A stretch of 64,000 nucleotides of DNA from an uncultured Spirochaetia bacterium (GCA_937125225.1 CAKZLE010000020.1:124001-188000); one strand, 5' to 3'; shown: positions 37,100 through 47,529, numbered from the stretch's first letter. The notes: a model not told the origin generated them from the sequence alone. Made by a program: numbers and translations.

Positions 37100-37585
37100 A
37101 TGAAGAATGCACTCAGATTCGCAATATTGGTTTGTTTCTTTGTCGTTGTATTCATACCAATCAAGATTGAGTATGAATGGATCGTTTGGACTCTGATCCT
37201 CGCTATGTTAGGGCTTGTCGGTGCATACTTCTGGGCTTTGTACGGAGTCAGTGAGAAGCAGGCAGCACAGCTTGTCGATGGGGATGAGGAGATAAGATAC
37301 TCCAAGTTCTCAGGGATCGTGACCGGCTATGGAAAAGCTCAGGACCTGATCAGAGGTCGTCTTCTCATCACAGACAAACGGCTTGTCTTCATCAAGAAAG
37401 AGGATAAGAGTTATGAGATCTCAGAATCTCTCTCTCTAGAGCTCCTGTCTGAATACAGTACTGCTAAACTGTTATCCTTCCGTAAAGGGCTCATCGTCAC
37501 CCTGACAGATGAGACTGAATACCGTCTTGTGATAACAGGATTGAAGAAAGAGGAGAGTCGTATCCGTACTGCTCTCGGTTGGTAG
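37100..37585 (+). CDS. Membrane protein with PH-like domain, hypothetical
   Basis: Two N-terminal TM helices, then GRLLITDKRLVFIKKEDKSYEISESLSLELLSEYSTAKLLSFRKGLIVTLTD. Confidence 0.55.
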   Translation: MKNALRFAILVCFFVVVFIPIKIEYEWIVWTLILAMLGLVGAYFWALYGVSEKQAAQLVDGDEEIRYSKFSGIVTGYGKAQDLIRGRLLITDKRLVFIKKEDKSYEISESLSLELLSEYSTAKLLSFRKGLIVTLTDETEYRLVITGLKKEESRIRTALGW

Positions 37586-37702
37586 TTTCCCTAACAGGTA
37601 AAGATATACCTCATAGATATTCCATGAACTCATAATTGTTCGAATTCATACACCACTCTAAAGTATAGTCAGATTCACTGCAGGAATCATTAGGAGAGAT
37701 GT

Positions 37703-38251
37703 ATGAAAATGAAACGGTCGATCTCTATAGTGTTGATGTTACTGGTCTGTATGAACCTCCTCGCTGAAGAGGGGAGCACTCAGGTCAGGATAGGTCTGTT
37801 CTCAGACCTATCGGTCATCGATACCTTATGGACAGATCATTGGTATCTCCATGGGGGTATCAGGCTCGGGTTCGAGGACTCATTGGTCCTCGAGTTGCCG
37901 CTGACCTTCGTCTCAGGGGTTGATGGACATCAACTCCTCGATACGGGGCTTCTCTGCAAGTACTATCCGTTTGATTCACGCTTCTGGTTGGGTGCTACGC
38001 TCTTTCAAGGTATCACCCTCTTAGGTGATGAGAGACCGAATGATTGGTATCTCTACCTACAGGAGTTCTCTAGTGGGTATACAATACCGATCACTGAGGG
38101 CCTTTATCTTGAACCCTCGATAAATCTTCGTGATCCGAACGGTATCTTTCATGACAGTCTCTCCTCAGTCTCAGAATACCTTCCAGGTTATTCCCGGTTG
38201 CGTTTCTGTCTAAATCTCGGCTGGAGAGGAGTCTCTCTGACTCTTCGGTAA
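37703..38251 (+). CDS. Exported, probably beta-barrel, hypothetical protein
   Basis: Signal peptide MKMKRSISIVLMLLVCMNLLAEEG; alternating strands; SD. Confidence 0.6.
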   Translation: MKMKRSISIVLMLLVCMNLLAEEGSTQVRIGLFSDLSVIDTLWTDHWYLHGGIRLGFEDSLVLELPLTFVSGVDGHQLLDTGLLCKYYPFDSRFWLGATLFQGITLLGDERPNDWYLYLQEFSSGYTIPITEGLYLEPSINLRDPNGIFHDSLSSVSEYLPGYSRLRFCLNLGWRGVSLTLR

Positions 38252-38275
38252 TGCCACGTTGAAAAAAGGAGTCAT

Positions 38276-39139
38276 ATGAACAATCTATTGAACAAGTGTA
38301 TTTCGATTATTCTGCTTATCTCTTTTACCGGATGTACTTTGATTACTCCTGAAGCTATCAGGCTCATCGATCATGTCAGTGATGATGAGTTAGAGGATGC
38401 TGTAGAGAAGATCATCGTCGAACATTGGGATTCGATCGAAGAATTCGTTGAGGAACCACCAGATGGGAGTAGAAGTGTCAGAGAACTCGATGCTCGAACG
38501 ATAGTCGAGAATGCCATGGGCGAGGAGCAGGGCCGTGAGTATATGGAGTTCTGTTATTCAGTAGCGAATGGTGCAGATGTCGACACCGTCCTCTATCAGG
38601 CCGAAGGGCTACTCTCTGATGAGAATTATGCTCTACTGATGGAAAAGGTCGATGAGAATAGCAGGATGCTCAGATCTCAGTATGCTACGAGAATCTTTGA
38701 GGTCGATGAGGAAAACCAGATCGAGTTCTACAATGATCTGGAAAAACTTGTTGTCACCACTACGGTTCTCCTGACTGCTGCGATCATCTACTCCTTTATG
38801 CCTCATGCCTTCTATTGGGGAAAGATCACAGCCCTTGCTGCGATCAGTGTCTCTGCAGGAGCCGTCGCAGCGACTATTATGTCGATCTACTCCTGGTACC
38901 AGACAGATCAGGATCCATTCTTGGCCTTCAAGGATTGGTTAGGTATGGTCACAGAAGAACCCTATGCTGCCTATCTTATGGTCTGCTCTGTACTTACTTT
39001 GGGACAATCAATGAAGTTCAGCCCGATAAGTACTGGTGCTATTATCGGGGTCTTTGCTATCTATAATGCTTTGAGCATCTTCAAAGAGATGCTTGAAGCC
39101 TATGGAGAGGATGGCTTCGGATCTGAAGGAGAGGACTAG
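38276..39139 (+). CDS. Hypothetical lipoprotein with TM segments
   Basis: Lipobox LISFTGC; SD aaaggag. Confidence 0.6.
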   Translation: MNNLLNKCISIILLISFTGCTLITPEAIRLIDHVSDDELEDAVEKIIVEHWDSIEEFVEEPPDGSRSVRELDARTIVENAMGEEQGREYMEFCYSVANGADVDTVLYQAEGLLSDENYALLMEKVDENSRMLRSQYATRIFEVDEENQIEFYNDLEKLVVTTTVLLTAAIIYSFMPHAFYWGKITALAAISVSAGAVAATIMSIYSWYQTDQDPFLAFKDWLGMVTEEPYAAYLMVCSVLTLGQSMKFSPISTGAIIGVFAIYNALSIFKEMLEAYGEDGFGSEGED

Positions 39140-39150
39140 AGATGAGAGGA

Positions 39151-39173
39151 GACAGGGGGGATCCCCCTCTGTC
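39151..39173 (+). terminator. Terminator-like hairpin without a strong T-tract
   Basis: GACAGGGGGGATCCCCCTCTGTC. Confidence 0.45.
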
Positions 39174-39270
39174 TGACTCCTTCTTCATGTTTGTTTATCC
39201 TATTCAAAGAGTGCATTACATACTACGATGTATATGATGCGTCACATGATCAGAGAATAGGAGAGTGAGT

Positions 39271-40431
39271 ATGAAGAGGATGCGAATAGGGATCATAGGT
39301 CATCAGTTCATGGGGAGAGCTCATAGTAATGCTTGGCTACAGGCACCGAGATTCTTCGATCTCGATATCGAACCGGTATTGCAGATAGCCTGTGGAAGAA
39401 GGCTGCTCCCACTCAAGGAGTTTGCCGAAAATTGGGGATGGAAGGAGATCGAGACTGATTGGAGAAGAGTCGTTGATAGGGATGATATTGATATCATCGA
39501 TATCGCAGCACCGCAATATCTTCATCATGAGATAGCAGTAGCTGCATTAAAGGCTGGAAAGCATGTATTTCTAGAGAAACCGATGGCGATGACAGTCGAA
39601 CAGGCTCAGGAGATGGAGGCAACTGCTCTCATCTCTGGAAAGGTACATTATCTCAATCACAACTATCGCAGGTGTCCGGCTGTAAGGTTGGCTAAGAATA
39701 TGATTGATGAGGGTAAGATCGGTCGTATCTTCCACTGGAGAGGCGCCTATCTTCAGGATTGGTTAACAGATCCTGAATTCCCTCTCACCTGGCAGCTCGA
39801 AAAAGAGAAGGCGGGATCTGGAGCCCAGGCGGATCTGAACTCTCATAGTATAGACCTCGCTCGATATCTTGTTGGAGAGATCTCTCAAGTGACGGGAATG
39901 ACCGCACAGTTCGTTTCAGAACGTCCTCTGCCGAATAAGAACGCTGCTGCATTCAAAGGTGGCTCAAGTGGTGAGGGAATGGGAAAGGTGACTGTCGAAG
40001 ATGCCTCTTTTATGACAGTTCGGTTCGTAAACGGTGCATTAGGATCATTTGAAGCCTCACGATTCGCTGTGGGACGAAAGAATTATAACCTCTTTGAGAT
40101 CTATGGTTCAAAGGGATCAGTGAGCTTCAATCTAGAGAGGATGAATGAGCTGCAGTATTACAATAATGATGATCAATATGGGGAGAAGGGCTTCCGTACA
40201 ATACTCGCGACTGATCCTAGCCATGATTATATTACTAATTGGTGGCCACCTGGACATATCATCGGTTATGAACATGAGTTCGTACATGCAATGGTGGATT
40301 TTCTAGGTGCAATCAGTAAAGGACAAGAGATTCATCCGAACTTTACCGATGGAGTCAGAGAGATGGAGATTCTCGAAGCGGGCTTACGGTCGGCTGAAGA
40401 GGGTAGGATGATCGAGCTGGAAACTTTATGA
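39271..40431 (+). CDS. Gfo/Idh/MocA family oxidoreductase
   Basis: RIGIIGHQFMGRAHSNAW..DIIDIAAPQYLHHEIAVAALKAGKHVFLEKPMAMTVEQAQEM..YLNHNYRRCPAV. Confidence 0.95.
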   Translation: MKRMRIGIIGHQFMGRAHSNAWLQAPRFFDLDIEPVLQIACGRRLLPLKEFAENWGWKEIETDWRRVVDRDDIDIIDIAAPQYLHHEIAVAALKAGKHVFLEKPMAMTVEQAQEMEATALISGKVHYLNHNYRRCPAVRLAKNMIDEGKIGRIFHWRGAYLQDWLTDPEFPLTWQLEKEKAGSGAQADLNSHSIDLARYLVGEISQVTGMTAQFVSERPLPNKNAAAFKGGSSGEGMGKVTVEDASFMTVRFVNGALGSFEASRFAVGRKNYNLFEIYGSKGSVSFNLERMNELQYYNNDDQYGEKGFRTILATDPSHDYITNWWPPGHIIGYEHEFVHAMVDFLGAISKGQEIHPNFTDGVREMEILEAGLRSAEEGRMIELETL

Positions 40432-40456
40432 TTTGATTGTTTCTATAAATAGTAAC

Positions 40457-40485
40457 TTGACATATTGACTCCTCTTTGCTATTCT
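40457..40485 (+). promoter_or_regulatory. trp operon promoter
   Basis: TTGACA-17 nt-TATTCT upstream of trpL. Confidence 0.7.
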
Positions 40486-40526
40486 CTACCTGATGTTTCT
40501 TTTGATAGAAACAAGGAGAGTAGGAC

Positions 40527-40586
40527 ATGCTGAGAGAAAAACAGATTATTCCGACCCATACCAATTGGTGGCACACCTCAAGATAG
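40527..40586 (+). CDS. trpL: trp leader peptide MLREKQIIPTHTNWWHTSR
   Basis: SD aaggagag; tandem Trp codons TGG TGG; followed by alternative hairpins and a T8 terminator before trpE. Confidence 0.88.
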   Translation: MLREKQIIPTHTNWWHTSR

Positions 40587-40672
40587 CTCTGAAGATAGTT
40601 CAGGGCTCATTGTTGTGCTCTGGATGGTGATAATGAATATTATACAGATCCTGGGAACGGGGTCTTTTTTTT
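40585..40672 (+). promoter_or_regulatory. trp transcription attenuator
   Basis: Pause hairpin AGCTCTGAA/TTCAGGGCT (40585-40607), antiterminator CAGGGC/GCTCTG (40601-40622), terminator AGATCC..GGGTCT-T8 (40646-40672). Confidence 0.8.
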
Positions 40673-40685
40673 ATGGGAGAGAAAG

Positions 40686-42080
40686 ATGAGAACAGATAGT
40701 ATATTACGGATGGTAGGAGGAGAGCGGTTCACCCCTTGCGGACTGGCTGGTAAGTTCGCGGCGAAGGTCCTATTGGAATCCTCTTCGCTCATGAGTGGTA
40801 GAGAACGGTACTCGATGCTGGTCCTCGATGAGGCCTTCAGTGTCGTTCAGGACGGTGATGATGTATGTATGATAGAAGGTGAGAATAAGTCAATCATCGG
40901 TGAACCTGGAGAGGATATCCTTGATGTCCTTCCGAAATTCGCCAAACAGAATCCCATCCTTCATGACTTCCCTTGTCCCACAGGTGGTGTAGGATACCTC
41001 TCATATGAGTTCTCAAGACTCTGTGATACGATATCATTCAGAGAGAAGAAGGATCCTTTAGGAATCTATGATGCCCATTTCCTCTTTGGTCATATCTATG
41101 TGATCTTTGATCATGCGACTGATCTTATCTATATCCTCGGGGTCAACTATCATGAATCGGTCATAGACCTAGAAGCGGCAGTAGATCATGTGATCAGCAG
41201 GATGAATGATCTGGACTTCAACTATCTTGCGACACCTGAACCCCCGAAGGTCATGAGACTGCTCAAGGATGAGGAGACAGACAGGGCCTTCCTCGAAGGA
41301 GTCGGAGTTCTTCGAGATGAGATCATCAAAGGGAATCTCTTACAGGGAGTACTCTCTAGAAGACTCTATGTAGAGACTGACCTCTCTGCTTTTGATGCCT
41401 TCAAGCAGTTGCGTACTATCAATCCTTCACCCTATATGTTTTATCTTGATTTCTCCTCTTTCGAGATCTTCGGGGCCTCTCCAGAGGTCATGGTGAAGGT
41501 CCGAGGAGATAAGGCGATCGTAAGACCTATTGCGGGGACCCGACGTAGAGGAAAGGATGCCGAACAGGATGCCGCTTTGGAGAAAGACCTTCTATCTGAC
41601 CCAAAAGAGCGTGCAGAGCATGTGATGCTCATAGACCTGGCAAGGAATGACCTCGGACGAGTCTGTCGAACAGGGTCGATCGAACTGACTGAGAACATGG
41701 GGATCGAGAGATACTCACATGTGATGCATATCGTATCAGAGGTCGAAGGAACGACCAAAGATTCGGTAACTGCTGCAGATGTCATCAGAGCCACGTTCCC
41801 TGCAGGTACGGTATCAGGAGCCCCTAAGATCCAGGCGATCAAGACAGTCGATGCTCTCGAACCGGAGAAGAGGACCTTCTATGCAGGTCTGATCGGTTAT
41901 ATGGAGGGAGATGGTAATCTAGATACTTGTATCTCGATCCGTACGGCTTTGAAGAAAGATAATAAGATCATCCTGCAGAGTGGTGCAGGGATAGTGTATG
42001 ACTCAGTTCCTGAGAGAGAGCTGGAAGAGACCAATGAGAAACTCAGAGCCATGGCTAAGAGCCTTGGACTGGAGGTGTGA
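40686..42080 (+). CDS. trpE: Anthranilate synthase component I
   Basis: GNLLQGVLSRRLYVETDLSAFDAFKQLRTINPSPYMFYLDF, IAGTRRRGKDAEQD, FPAGTVSGAPKIQAIKTVDALE. Confidence 0.93.
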   Translation: MRTDSILRMVGGERFTPCGLAGKFAAKVLLESSSLMSGRERYSMLVLDEAFSVVQDGDDVCMIEGENKSIIGEPGEDILDVLPKFAKQNPILHDFPCPTGGVGYLSYEFSRLCDTISFREKKDPLGIYDAHFLFGHIYVIFDHATDLIYILGVNYHESVIDLEAAVDHVISRMNDLDFNYLATPEPPKVMRLLKDEETDRAFLEGVGVLRDEIIKGNLLQGVLSRRLYVETDLSAFDAFKQLRTINPSPYMFYLDFSSFEIFGASPEVMVKVRGDKAIVRPIAGTRRRGKDAEQDAALEKDLLSDPKERAEHVMLIDLARNDLGRVCRTGSIELTENMGIERYSHVMHIVSEVEGTTKDSVTAADVIRATFPAGTVSGAPKIQAIKTVDALEPEKRTFYAGLIGYMEGDGNLDTCISIRTALKKDNKIILQSGAGIVYDSVPERELEETNEKLRAMAKSLGLEV

Positions 42081-42081
42081 T

Positions 42082-43677
42082 ATGTATATCATGATAGATA
42101 ACTATGATTCCTTTACCTATAATATCGTTCAGTATCTGTCAGAACTGACAGATGAAGAGATTGCAGTCTACCGTAATGATACTATTACCATCGATCAGAT
42201 CAGGGAGATGAATCCCTCCGGTATCATCGTATCCCCGGGGCCGGGGAGACCTTATGGCGCAGGGATCTCTTTAGAGACCATCAAAGTTCTTGGTAGTGTC
42301 TACCCCATCCTTGGAGTCTGTCTAGGTCATCAGAGTATCGGGCAGGCCTTCGGGGGTAAGGTCGTCCGATCCGTGAGGATCATGCATGGGATGACCGACA
42401 CGATCTCTCATGATGGAAAAGGACTCTTTAGGACTATCCCGCAGCAGTTCGAAGTGACACGGTATCACTCCTTGTGCGTTGAGGAGTCCTCTCTGCCGGA
42501 CAGTCTGGAGATCACCGCAAGATCATCAGATGGACAGATCATGGGACTCCGGCATAAAGAGTTATTGATCGAAGGGGTCCAGTTCCATCCCGAATCTATC
42601 GCAAGTCAGTTCGGAAAGAAAATCCTTCAAAACTTCTTGAGTTACCGGAGGAAGTCCTATCCTGTAGTAGAGACATTGACAAGAGTCATGAATCGAGAGA
42701 ATCTCTCCTATGAAGAGGCTGCAGAGTTCATGGATGAACTCACCGACGGAAATCTTGAAGATATGCAGATAGCAGCATTCCTAACAGCCTTCAATATGAA
42801 GGGTTTCACTGCTCAGGAGATAGCAGGCTGTGCCTCTATTCTTAGAAAGAAACGTGTACCCTTGCAGCATGACAAACCGATGCTTGATACTTGTGGTACC
42901 GGAGGTGATGGTCTTGGGACCTTCAATATATCATCCTACGTCGCTCTCACCTGTGCTGCTTGCGGAGCTACTGTCGCAAAACATGGGAATAGGGCTATCA
43001 GTTCAAAGAGCGGGAGTGCAGATTTCTATGAAGCACTCGGTATCAATATCAATATGGCACCAGAAGAGGCGACTCAGTTACTAAAAGAGAGTTCCTTTAC
43101 CTTTATGTTCGCACCAAGGTACCATGGAGCTATGAGATTCGCAGGACCTGCTAGAAGATCTCTTCGGGTGAAGACGATCATGAATGTTCTTGGTCCACTT
43201 GCCAATCCTGCCTCAAGTGATTATCAGATAATCGGGGTCTTCGACAGATCCTTATTGAAGAAGGTCGCTCGGGCTGCGAAGCTGTTAGGAGTAAAACGGG
43301 TCATGACGGTCCATGGACTCGATGGAGAGGATGAGATCTCAGTAACAGGTGAAACAGAACTCTTTATCATAGATGAGAACGGGATCGAAGAATCCAAGAC
43401 TATCTCTCCTGAGGATTTCGGATTAGCACTCTTTGGCCCTGAAGATCTCAAGGGTGGGACTGCTTTAGAGAATGCTGCGATCGCCTATGATCTTGATCGG
43501 TTCTCCGCAGTGAAGAGTGCCGTCATCCTCAATAGTGGAGCTGCACTGTTCATAGCTAATGAGGCTCCCTCCATTGCTGCTGGGATCGAGAAAGCTCAGA
43601 AAGTGATTGAAGAGGGTCTAGTCAATGACAAGATCAAAGAGATCATCAGAATCTCAAGACGATACATCAAAGGATAG
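42082..43677 (+). CDS. trpGD: Fused anthranilate synthase glutamine amidotransferase / anthranilate phosphoribosyltransferase
   Basis: MIDNYDSFTYNIVQYL, GVCLGHQSIGQAFGGKV, GVQFHPESI; then DTCGTGGDGLGTFNISSYVALTCAACGATVAKHGNRAISSKSGSAD. Confidence 0.95.
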   Translation: MYIMIDNYDSFTYNIVQYLSELTDEEIAVYRNDTITIDQIREMNPSGIIVSPGPGRPYGAGISLETIKVLGSVYPILGVCLGHQSIGQAFGGKVVRSVRIMHGMTDTISHDGKGLFRTIPQQFEVTRYHSLCVEESSLPDSLEITARSSDGQIMGLRHKELLIEGVQFHPESIASQFGKKILQNFLSYRRKSYPVVETLTRVMNRENLSYEEAAEFMDELTDGNLEDMQIAAFLTAFNMKGFTAQEIAGCASILRKKRVPLQHDKPMLDTCGTGGDGLGTFNISSYVALTCAACGATVAKHGNRAISSKSGSADFYEALGININMAPEEATQLLKESSFTFMFAPRYHGAMRFAGPARRSLRVKTIMNVLGPLANPASSDYQIIGVFDRSLLKKVARAAKLLGVKRVMTVHGLDGEDEISVTGETELFIIDENGIEESKTISPEDFGLALFGPEDLKGGTALENAAIAYDLDRFSAVKSAVILNSGAALFIANEAPSIAAGIEKAQKVIEEGLVNDKIKEIIRISRRYIKG

Positions 43678-43683
43678 GAGCTT

Positions 43684-45153
43684 ATGGAAGAGCGTTGTGA
43701 AGATATTCGATTGGCTATATTCAATAGACGTAGGCGTCGAATCGAATCAGAAGGTCAGTCCTTGGGAATAGATATACCGATTGATAGGATCCTGCCGGCT
43801 GTCGATGCCATGGGAATCCTTGAGGAACCTTCCCTGATCTGTGAGATCAAACGATCATCCCCCTCGAAGGGGGTCATCTCCGGTGATCTCGATCCGGTAG
43901 CACAGGCTGGAATCTATCATGAGAAGGGGGTCAGAATCGTCTCAGTCCTTACAGAGGAAGACTACTTCAACGGTTCTCTCAAGGATCTGATGGATGTCAA
44001 AGAGGCCTATCCGGACCTGTCTGTTCTGAGAAAGGACTTTCTTTATTGCCGAGAGGATATAGACATCTCTTTTAGGGCTGGGGCAGATCTTGTTCTGTTG
44101 ATAGCCTCCCTTCTTACCGTAAGTGAGATTACAGATCTCTATGAGTATACCCTGTCCAAGGGGATGACTCCTTTAGTTGAACTCCATGGAGATGATGATA
44201 TCGTTAAGGTGCGGGACCTGAAGCCCTTACTCACTGGGATCAACTGCCGGAACTTGAAGAACTTCACTATAGACAGGCTCTTCCCCATAAGACAGAAACA
44301 GAAGATCGATTGGGATCCTATACTGGTTTATGAGTCGGGGATATGGGGCGAGGAGGATGCCTATCTTGCCGGTAATCATGGATTTCAGGCTCTACTCATT
44401 GGTGAGTCCGTCGTCAGGGACCCAAAGAGGATACCTCAGATCATCACAGGTCTGCAGGGTGGTGTTCGAAGTGATGAGGGGCAGAAACGGTTCTGGGAGA
44501 CGATCACCGCTAGAGGGAAGCTTTCATACCCTCTCGTGAAGATCTGCGGGATAACCAATAGAGCGGATGCTGAATATGCAGTTGAGCTCGGAGCTGATAT
44601 TCTGGGGTTCATTTTCGCAGATTCTCCGAGAGAGACTTCCAAAGAATTATTGAAGACTCTCGATGATATTGATGTCCTGAAGGTCGCTGTCGTCGTGAAT
44701 GCCCATAGGGATACACGACGATATGAAAAAGTGAGACAACTACTTGAAGAGGGGTCTATTGATGCGATACAGTTCCATGGTGAAGAGGATCCGGAACGTT
44801 GTTTTAGATTGGGATTCCCCTATTATAAGGCTGTAAGGCTCAAGGATAGGAAAAGTGTCGAGAGCATGGGTGAATACCATGCTCCAAGAGTACTCATCGA
44901 TGCCTATCATCCTACCCAACACGGGGGTACCGGTAAGCAGATAGATGCCGAATTAGTCGAAGCAGCAGCAGAAAAGCATCATCTTTGGCTTGCAGGTGGG
45001 ATCGAACCAGAGAATATAGCTGATCTGTTGAAGAGGTTCGAACCGGAACTCATTGATATCTCGAGTGGTGTGGAAGCATTTCCAGGGAAGAAGGATCATA
45101 TGAGATTGAAGATGTTATTTGAAGAGATAGAGGGATATTATGAACACAAGTGA
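43684..45153 (+). CDS. trpCF: Fused indole-3-glycerol-phosphate synthase / phosphoribosylanthranilate isomerase
   Basis: LICEIKRSSPSKGVISGDLDPVAQAGIYHEKGVRIVSVLTEEDYFNGSL; then LVKICGITNRADAEYAVELGADILGFIFADSPRE. Confidence 0.95.
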   Translation: MEERCEDIRLAIFNRRRRRIESEGQSLGIDIPIDRILPAVDAMGILEEPSLICEIKRSSPSKGVISGDLDPVAQAGIYHEKGVRIVSVLTEEDYFNGSLKDLMDVKEAYPDLSVLRKDFLYCREDIDISFRAGADLVLLIASLLTVSEITDLYEYTLSKGMTPLVELHGDDDIVKVRDLKPLLTGINCRNLKNFTIDRLFPIRQKQKIDWDPILVYESGIWGEEDAYLAGNHGFQALLIGESVVRDPKRIPQIITGLQGGVRSDEGQKRFWETITARGKLSYPLVKICGITNRADAEYAVELGADILGFIFADSPRETSKELLKTLDDIDVLKVAVVVNAHRDTRRYEKVRQLLEEGSIDAIQFHGEEDPERCFRLGFPYYKAVRLKDRKSVESMGEYHAPRVLIDAYHPTQHGGTGKQIDAELVEAAAEKHHLWLAGGIEPENIADLLKRFEPELIDISSGVEAFPGKKDHMRLKMLFEEIEGYYEHK

Positions 45154-46354
45154 TAACGGTTTCTTTGGTGAATTCGGGGGTATGTATGTTGCTGAAGTAC
45201 TCCGTTCTCCATTAGAAGAGCTCAAAAGTGCCTTCAATGAGGCTAAAGACGATCCTGTCTTCCAGTCAGCATTTGCCGAAGAGGCTAAAACCTATATTGG
45301 ACGACCGACCCCACTTCTTCATGCGAAGAGAGCTTCGAAAGCATTAGGTGGGGCTCAGATCTATATCAAACTCGAAGGGCTTGCGAACACAGGAGCTCAT
45401 AAGATAAACAATGCTCTAGGACAGGGTCTTCTGGCAAAGCGCATGGGGAAGAGGCGGATCATCGCTGAGACCGGTGCGGGACAGCATGGAGTAGCGACTG
45501 CAGCAGTCTGTGCGAGGTTGGGACTTGAATGTATCATCTATATGGGTGAAGTCGATATAAAACGGCAGCATCCCAATGTCTTCTGGATGGAGCAGTATGG
45601 TGCGACAGTAGTTCCTGTCTCCTCTGGATCAAGGACTCTCAAAGATGCGGTGAATGAGGCCTTGAGAGACTGGGCGAGAAACTATGATACGACCCATTAT
45701 CTTCTCGGTTCAGCCCTTGGGCCAACTCCATATCCTGATATGGTCAGGGAGTTCCAGAGTGTCATTGGTAACGAAGTCTTAGAGCAGACGAGGGACCTCG
45801 AGATAGAGGCTATGATAGCCTGTGTCGGTGGTGGTTCGAATGCCATGGGCTTTTTCTCTCCCTTTATCGGTGAGAAGAGACCAAGATTGATCGGTGTGGA
45901 GGCCGGTGGTAACGGTATTGCCCCGGGTGAACATGCGGTGAGAATGGATGGAAGTGGAGCTGTAAGTGTCGTTCAGGGGTATAAGAGCTATTTTCTCCTA
46001 GATGGGGAGGGGCAGGTCCAAAATACGCACTCAGTCTCAGCTGGTCTCGATTATCCGGGGATCGGTCCCCAACTAGCCCACCTAGGGAAAGAGGGCAGAG
46101 TGGAGTTCGAAAGAGTCTCTGATGAACAGGCTATTGATGCGGTGAAGTTCTTTGCCCGGAATGAGGGACTCTGTTTCGCATTGGAGTCAGCGCATGCAGG
46201 AGCCTATGCTATGAGATTGGCACCGACTCTTACTGAAGATAAGAGGATCATCGTGAATATGTCAGGGCGTGGTGATAAGGATATTTTCATCACAGCAAGG
46301 GCGATCGATGAAGATAACTGGATATCATTCCTGGAACAGGAGGCAGTAAGATGA
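45140..46354 (+). CDS. trpB: Tryptophan synthase beta chain
   Basis: GEFGGMYVAEVLRSPLEEL, KLEGLANTGAHKINNALGQGLLAKRMGKRRIIAETGAGQHGVATAA. Confidence 0.97.
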   Translation: MNTSDNGFFGEFGGMYVAEVLRSPLEELKSAFNEAKDDPVFQSAFAEEAKTYIGRPTPLLHAKRASKALGGAQIYIKLEGLANTGAHKINNALGQGLLAKRMGKRRIIAETGAGQHGVATAAVCARLGLECIIYMGEVDIKRQHPNVFWMEQYGATVVPVSSGSRTLKDAVNEALRDWARNYDTTHYLLGSALGPTPYPDMVREFQSVIGNEVLEQTRDLEIEAMIACVGGGSNAMGFFSPFIGEKRPRLIGVEAGGNGIAPGEHAVRMDGSGAVSVVQGYKSYFLLDGEGQVQNTHSVSAGLDYPGIGPQLAHLGKEGRVEFERVSDEQAIDAVKFFARNEGLCFALESAHAGAYAMRLAPTLTEDKRIIVNMSGRGDKDIFITARAIDEDNWISFLEQEAVR

Positions 46355-47091
46355 ACTATTCAATCATGTCACATATGATCGCTTCATATCCTGATGAGAG
46401 AACCGCTATGCAGGTAGCAAAGGGATTATCACGAGGAGGAGCCTCCTATCTGGAGATCCAGTTCCCCTTCTCAGACCCGACTGCTGATGGTCCAGTGATA
46501 CAGGAAGCCTGTACCAAGGCGATAGAGAACGGGTTCACCCTTGATAGGGGATTCACCTTTATCACTGAGCTTATGAAGATCATCGATACTCCAGTTTATA
46601 TCATGACCTATGCAGCTCCTGTAGTCTATATTGGGGTTGCAGAATATCTGAGAAGAGCTAAGGCTTCCGGTGCGGCAGGCTGTATCATCCCTGATCTTCC
46701 TGTAGGAAGTGATGAAGGGATGTATCAGATCTCATCAGAGCTTGGCCTCGATTGTGTTCCGGTCATAGCTCCCAATACCTCAATCGCAAGGTTACAGGAG
46801 ATCCTGAATGTAGGGCCAAAGCATATATATGCCGCTCTGCGAGCAGGTATCACCGGCACGAAGACGGAACTGACTGAAGATTCACTCTCTTTTTTAGCAG
46901 AGGTCTTGAAGTATGAGGTGAAGGTCCTCGGAGGCTTCGGGATCAGGACGAGAGAACAAGTTTCAGCCCTTGATGAGAGAGGAGTAGCATCGGTTATCGG
47001 CTCTTACTTTGTGGAGAGACTTGAGAGCCTTATTGAGACTGATGCTGATATCGAACAGGGGATGAGTGATGCCATCTCCTCTCTTGTCTAG
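46351..47091 (+). CDS. trpA: Tryptophan synthase alpha chain
   Basis: YLEIQFPFSDPTADGPVIQEACTKAIENG, IIPDLPVGSDEGM, VLGGFGIRTREQV. Confidence 0.95.
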   Translation: MNYSIMSHMIASYPDERTAMQVAKGLSRGGASYLEIQFPFSDPTADGPVIQEACTKAIENGFTLDRGFTFITELMKIIDTPVYIMTYAAPVVYIGVAEYLRRAKASGAAGCIIPDLPVGSDEGMYQISSELGLDCVPVIAPNTSIARLQEILNVGPKHIYAALRAGITGTKTELTEDSLSFLAEVLKYEVKVLGGFGIRTREQVSALDERGVASVIGSYFVERLESLIETDADIEQGMSDAISSLV

Positions 47092-47119
47092 CTGTGAACT
47101 GAGTATTGCCTATATCTCT

Positions 47120-47148
47120 TTGACAAATGTAGTACAGACTGCTATCTT
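47120..47148 (+). promoter_or_regulatory. Promoter of NusG-II gene, predicted leaderless
   Basis: TTGACA-17 nt-TATCTT; ATG at 47152/47155, no SD. Confidence 0.65.
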
Positions 47149-47154
47149 CAAATG

Positions 47155-47529
47155 ATGAAGAAACTCCACCTAGGTGACATGGTTATAGCTCTCTTAGTAA
47201 TCTGCGTGATCACTTTCATCACGATACATGCCTATGAACAGGGTGATGGACAGATCGAAGTCCATATCGAATCTGCAGATGGGGAATGGATATATCCAAT
47301 CGATTCCACACAGGATCTCCACATGGCAGGACCTCTCGGTGATACCCATATCATCATCACTGATGGACATGTCCATGTATCTGATTCTCCCTGTAGTGAG
47401 AAGATCTGTATCGCTGCCGGGGAGATTGCCTCACCAGGCCAATGGATAGCCTGTCTTCCGAATAGGATAGCAATCACGATCAGAGGTGGTGATGACCAGT
47501 CAGGGGAGGTGGATGATGTCGTCTTCTGA
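47155..47529 (+). CDS. NusG domain II-containing membrane-anchored protein
   Basis: N-terminal TM anchor, then IYPIDSTQDLHMAGPLGDTHIIITDGHVHVSDSPCSEKICIAAGEIASPGQWIACLPNRIAITI. Confidence 0.85.
   Translation: MKKLHLGDMVIALLVICVITFITIHAYEQGDGQIEVHIESADGEWIYPIDSTQDLHMAGPLGDTHIIITDGHVHVSDSPCSEKICIAAGEIASPGQWIACLPNRIAITIRGGDDQSGEVDDVVF

Noticed and set aside
40355-40576. 73-aa minus ORF across the trp leader
   Set aside because: The plus-strand trpL/attenuator explains this sequence
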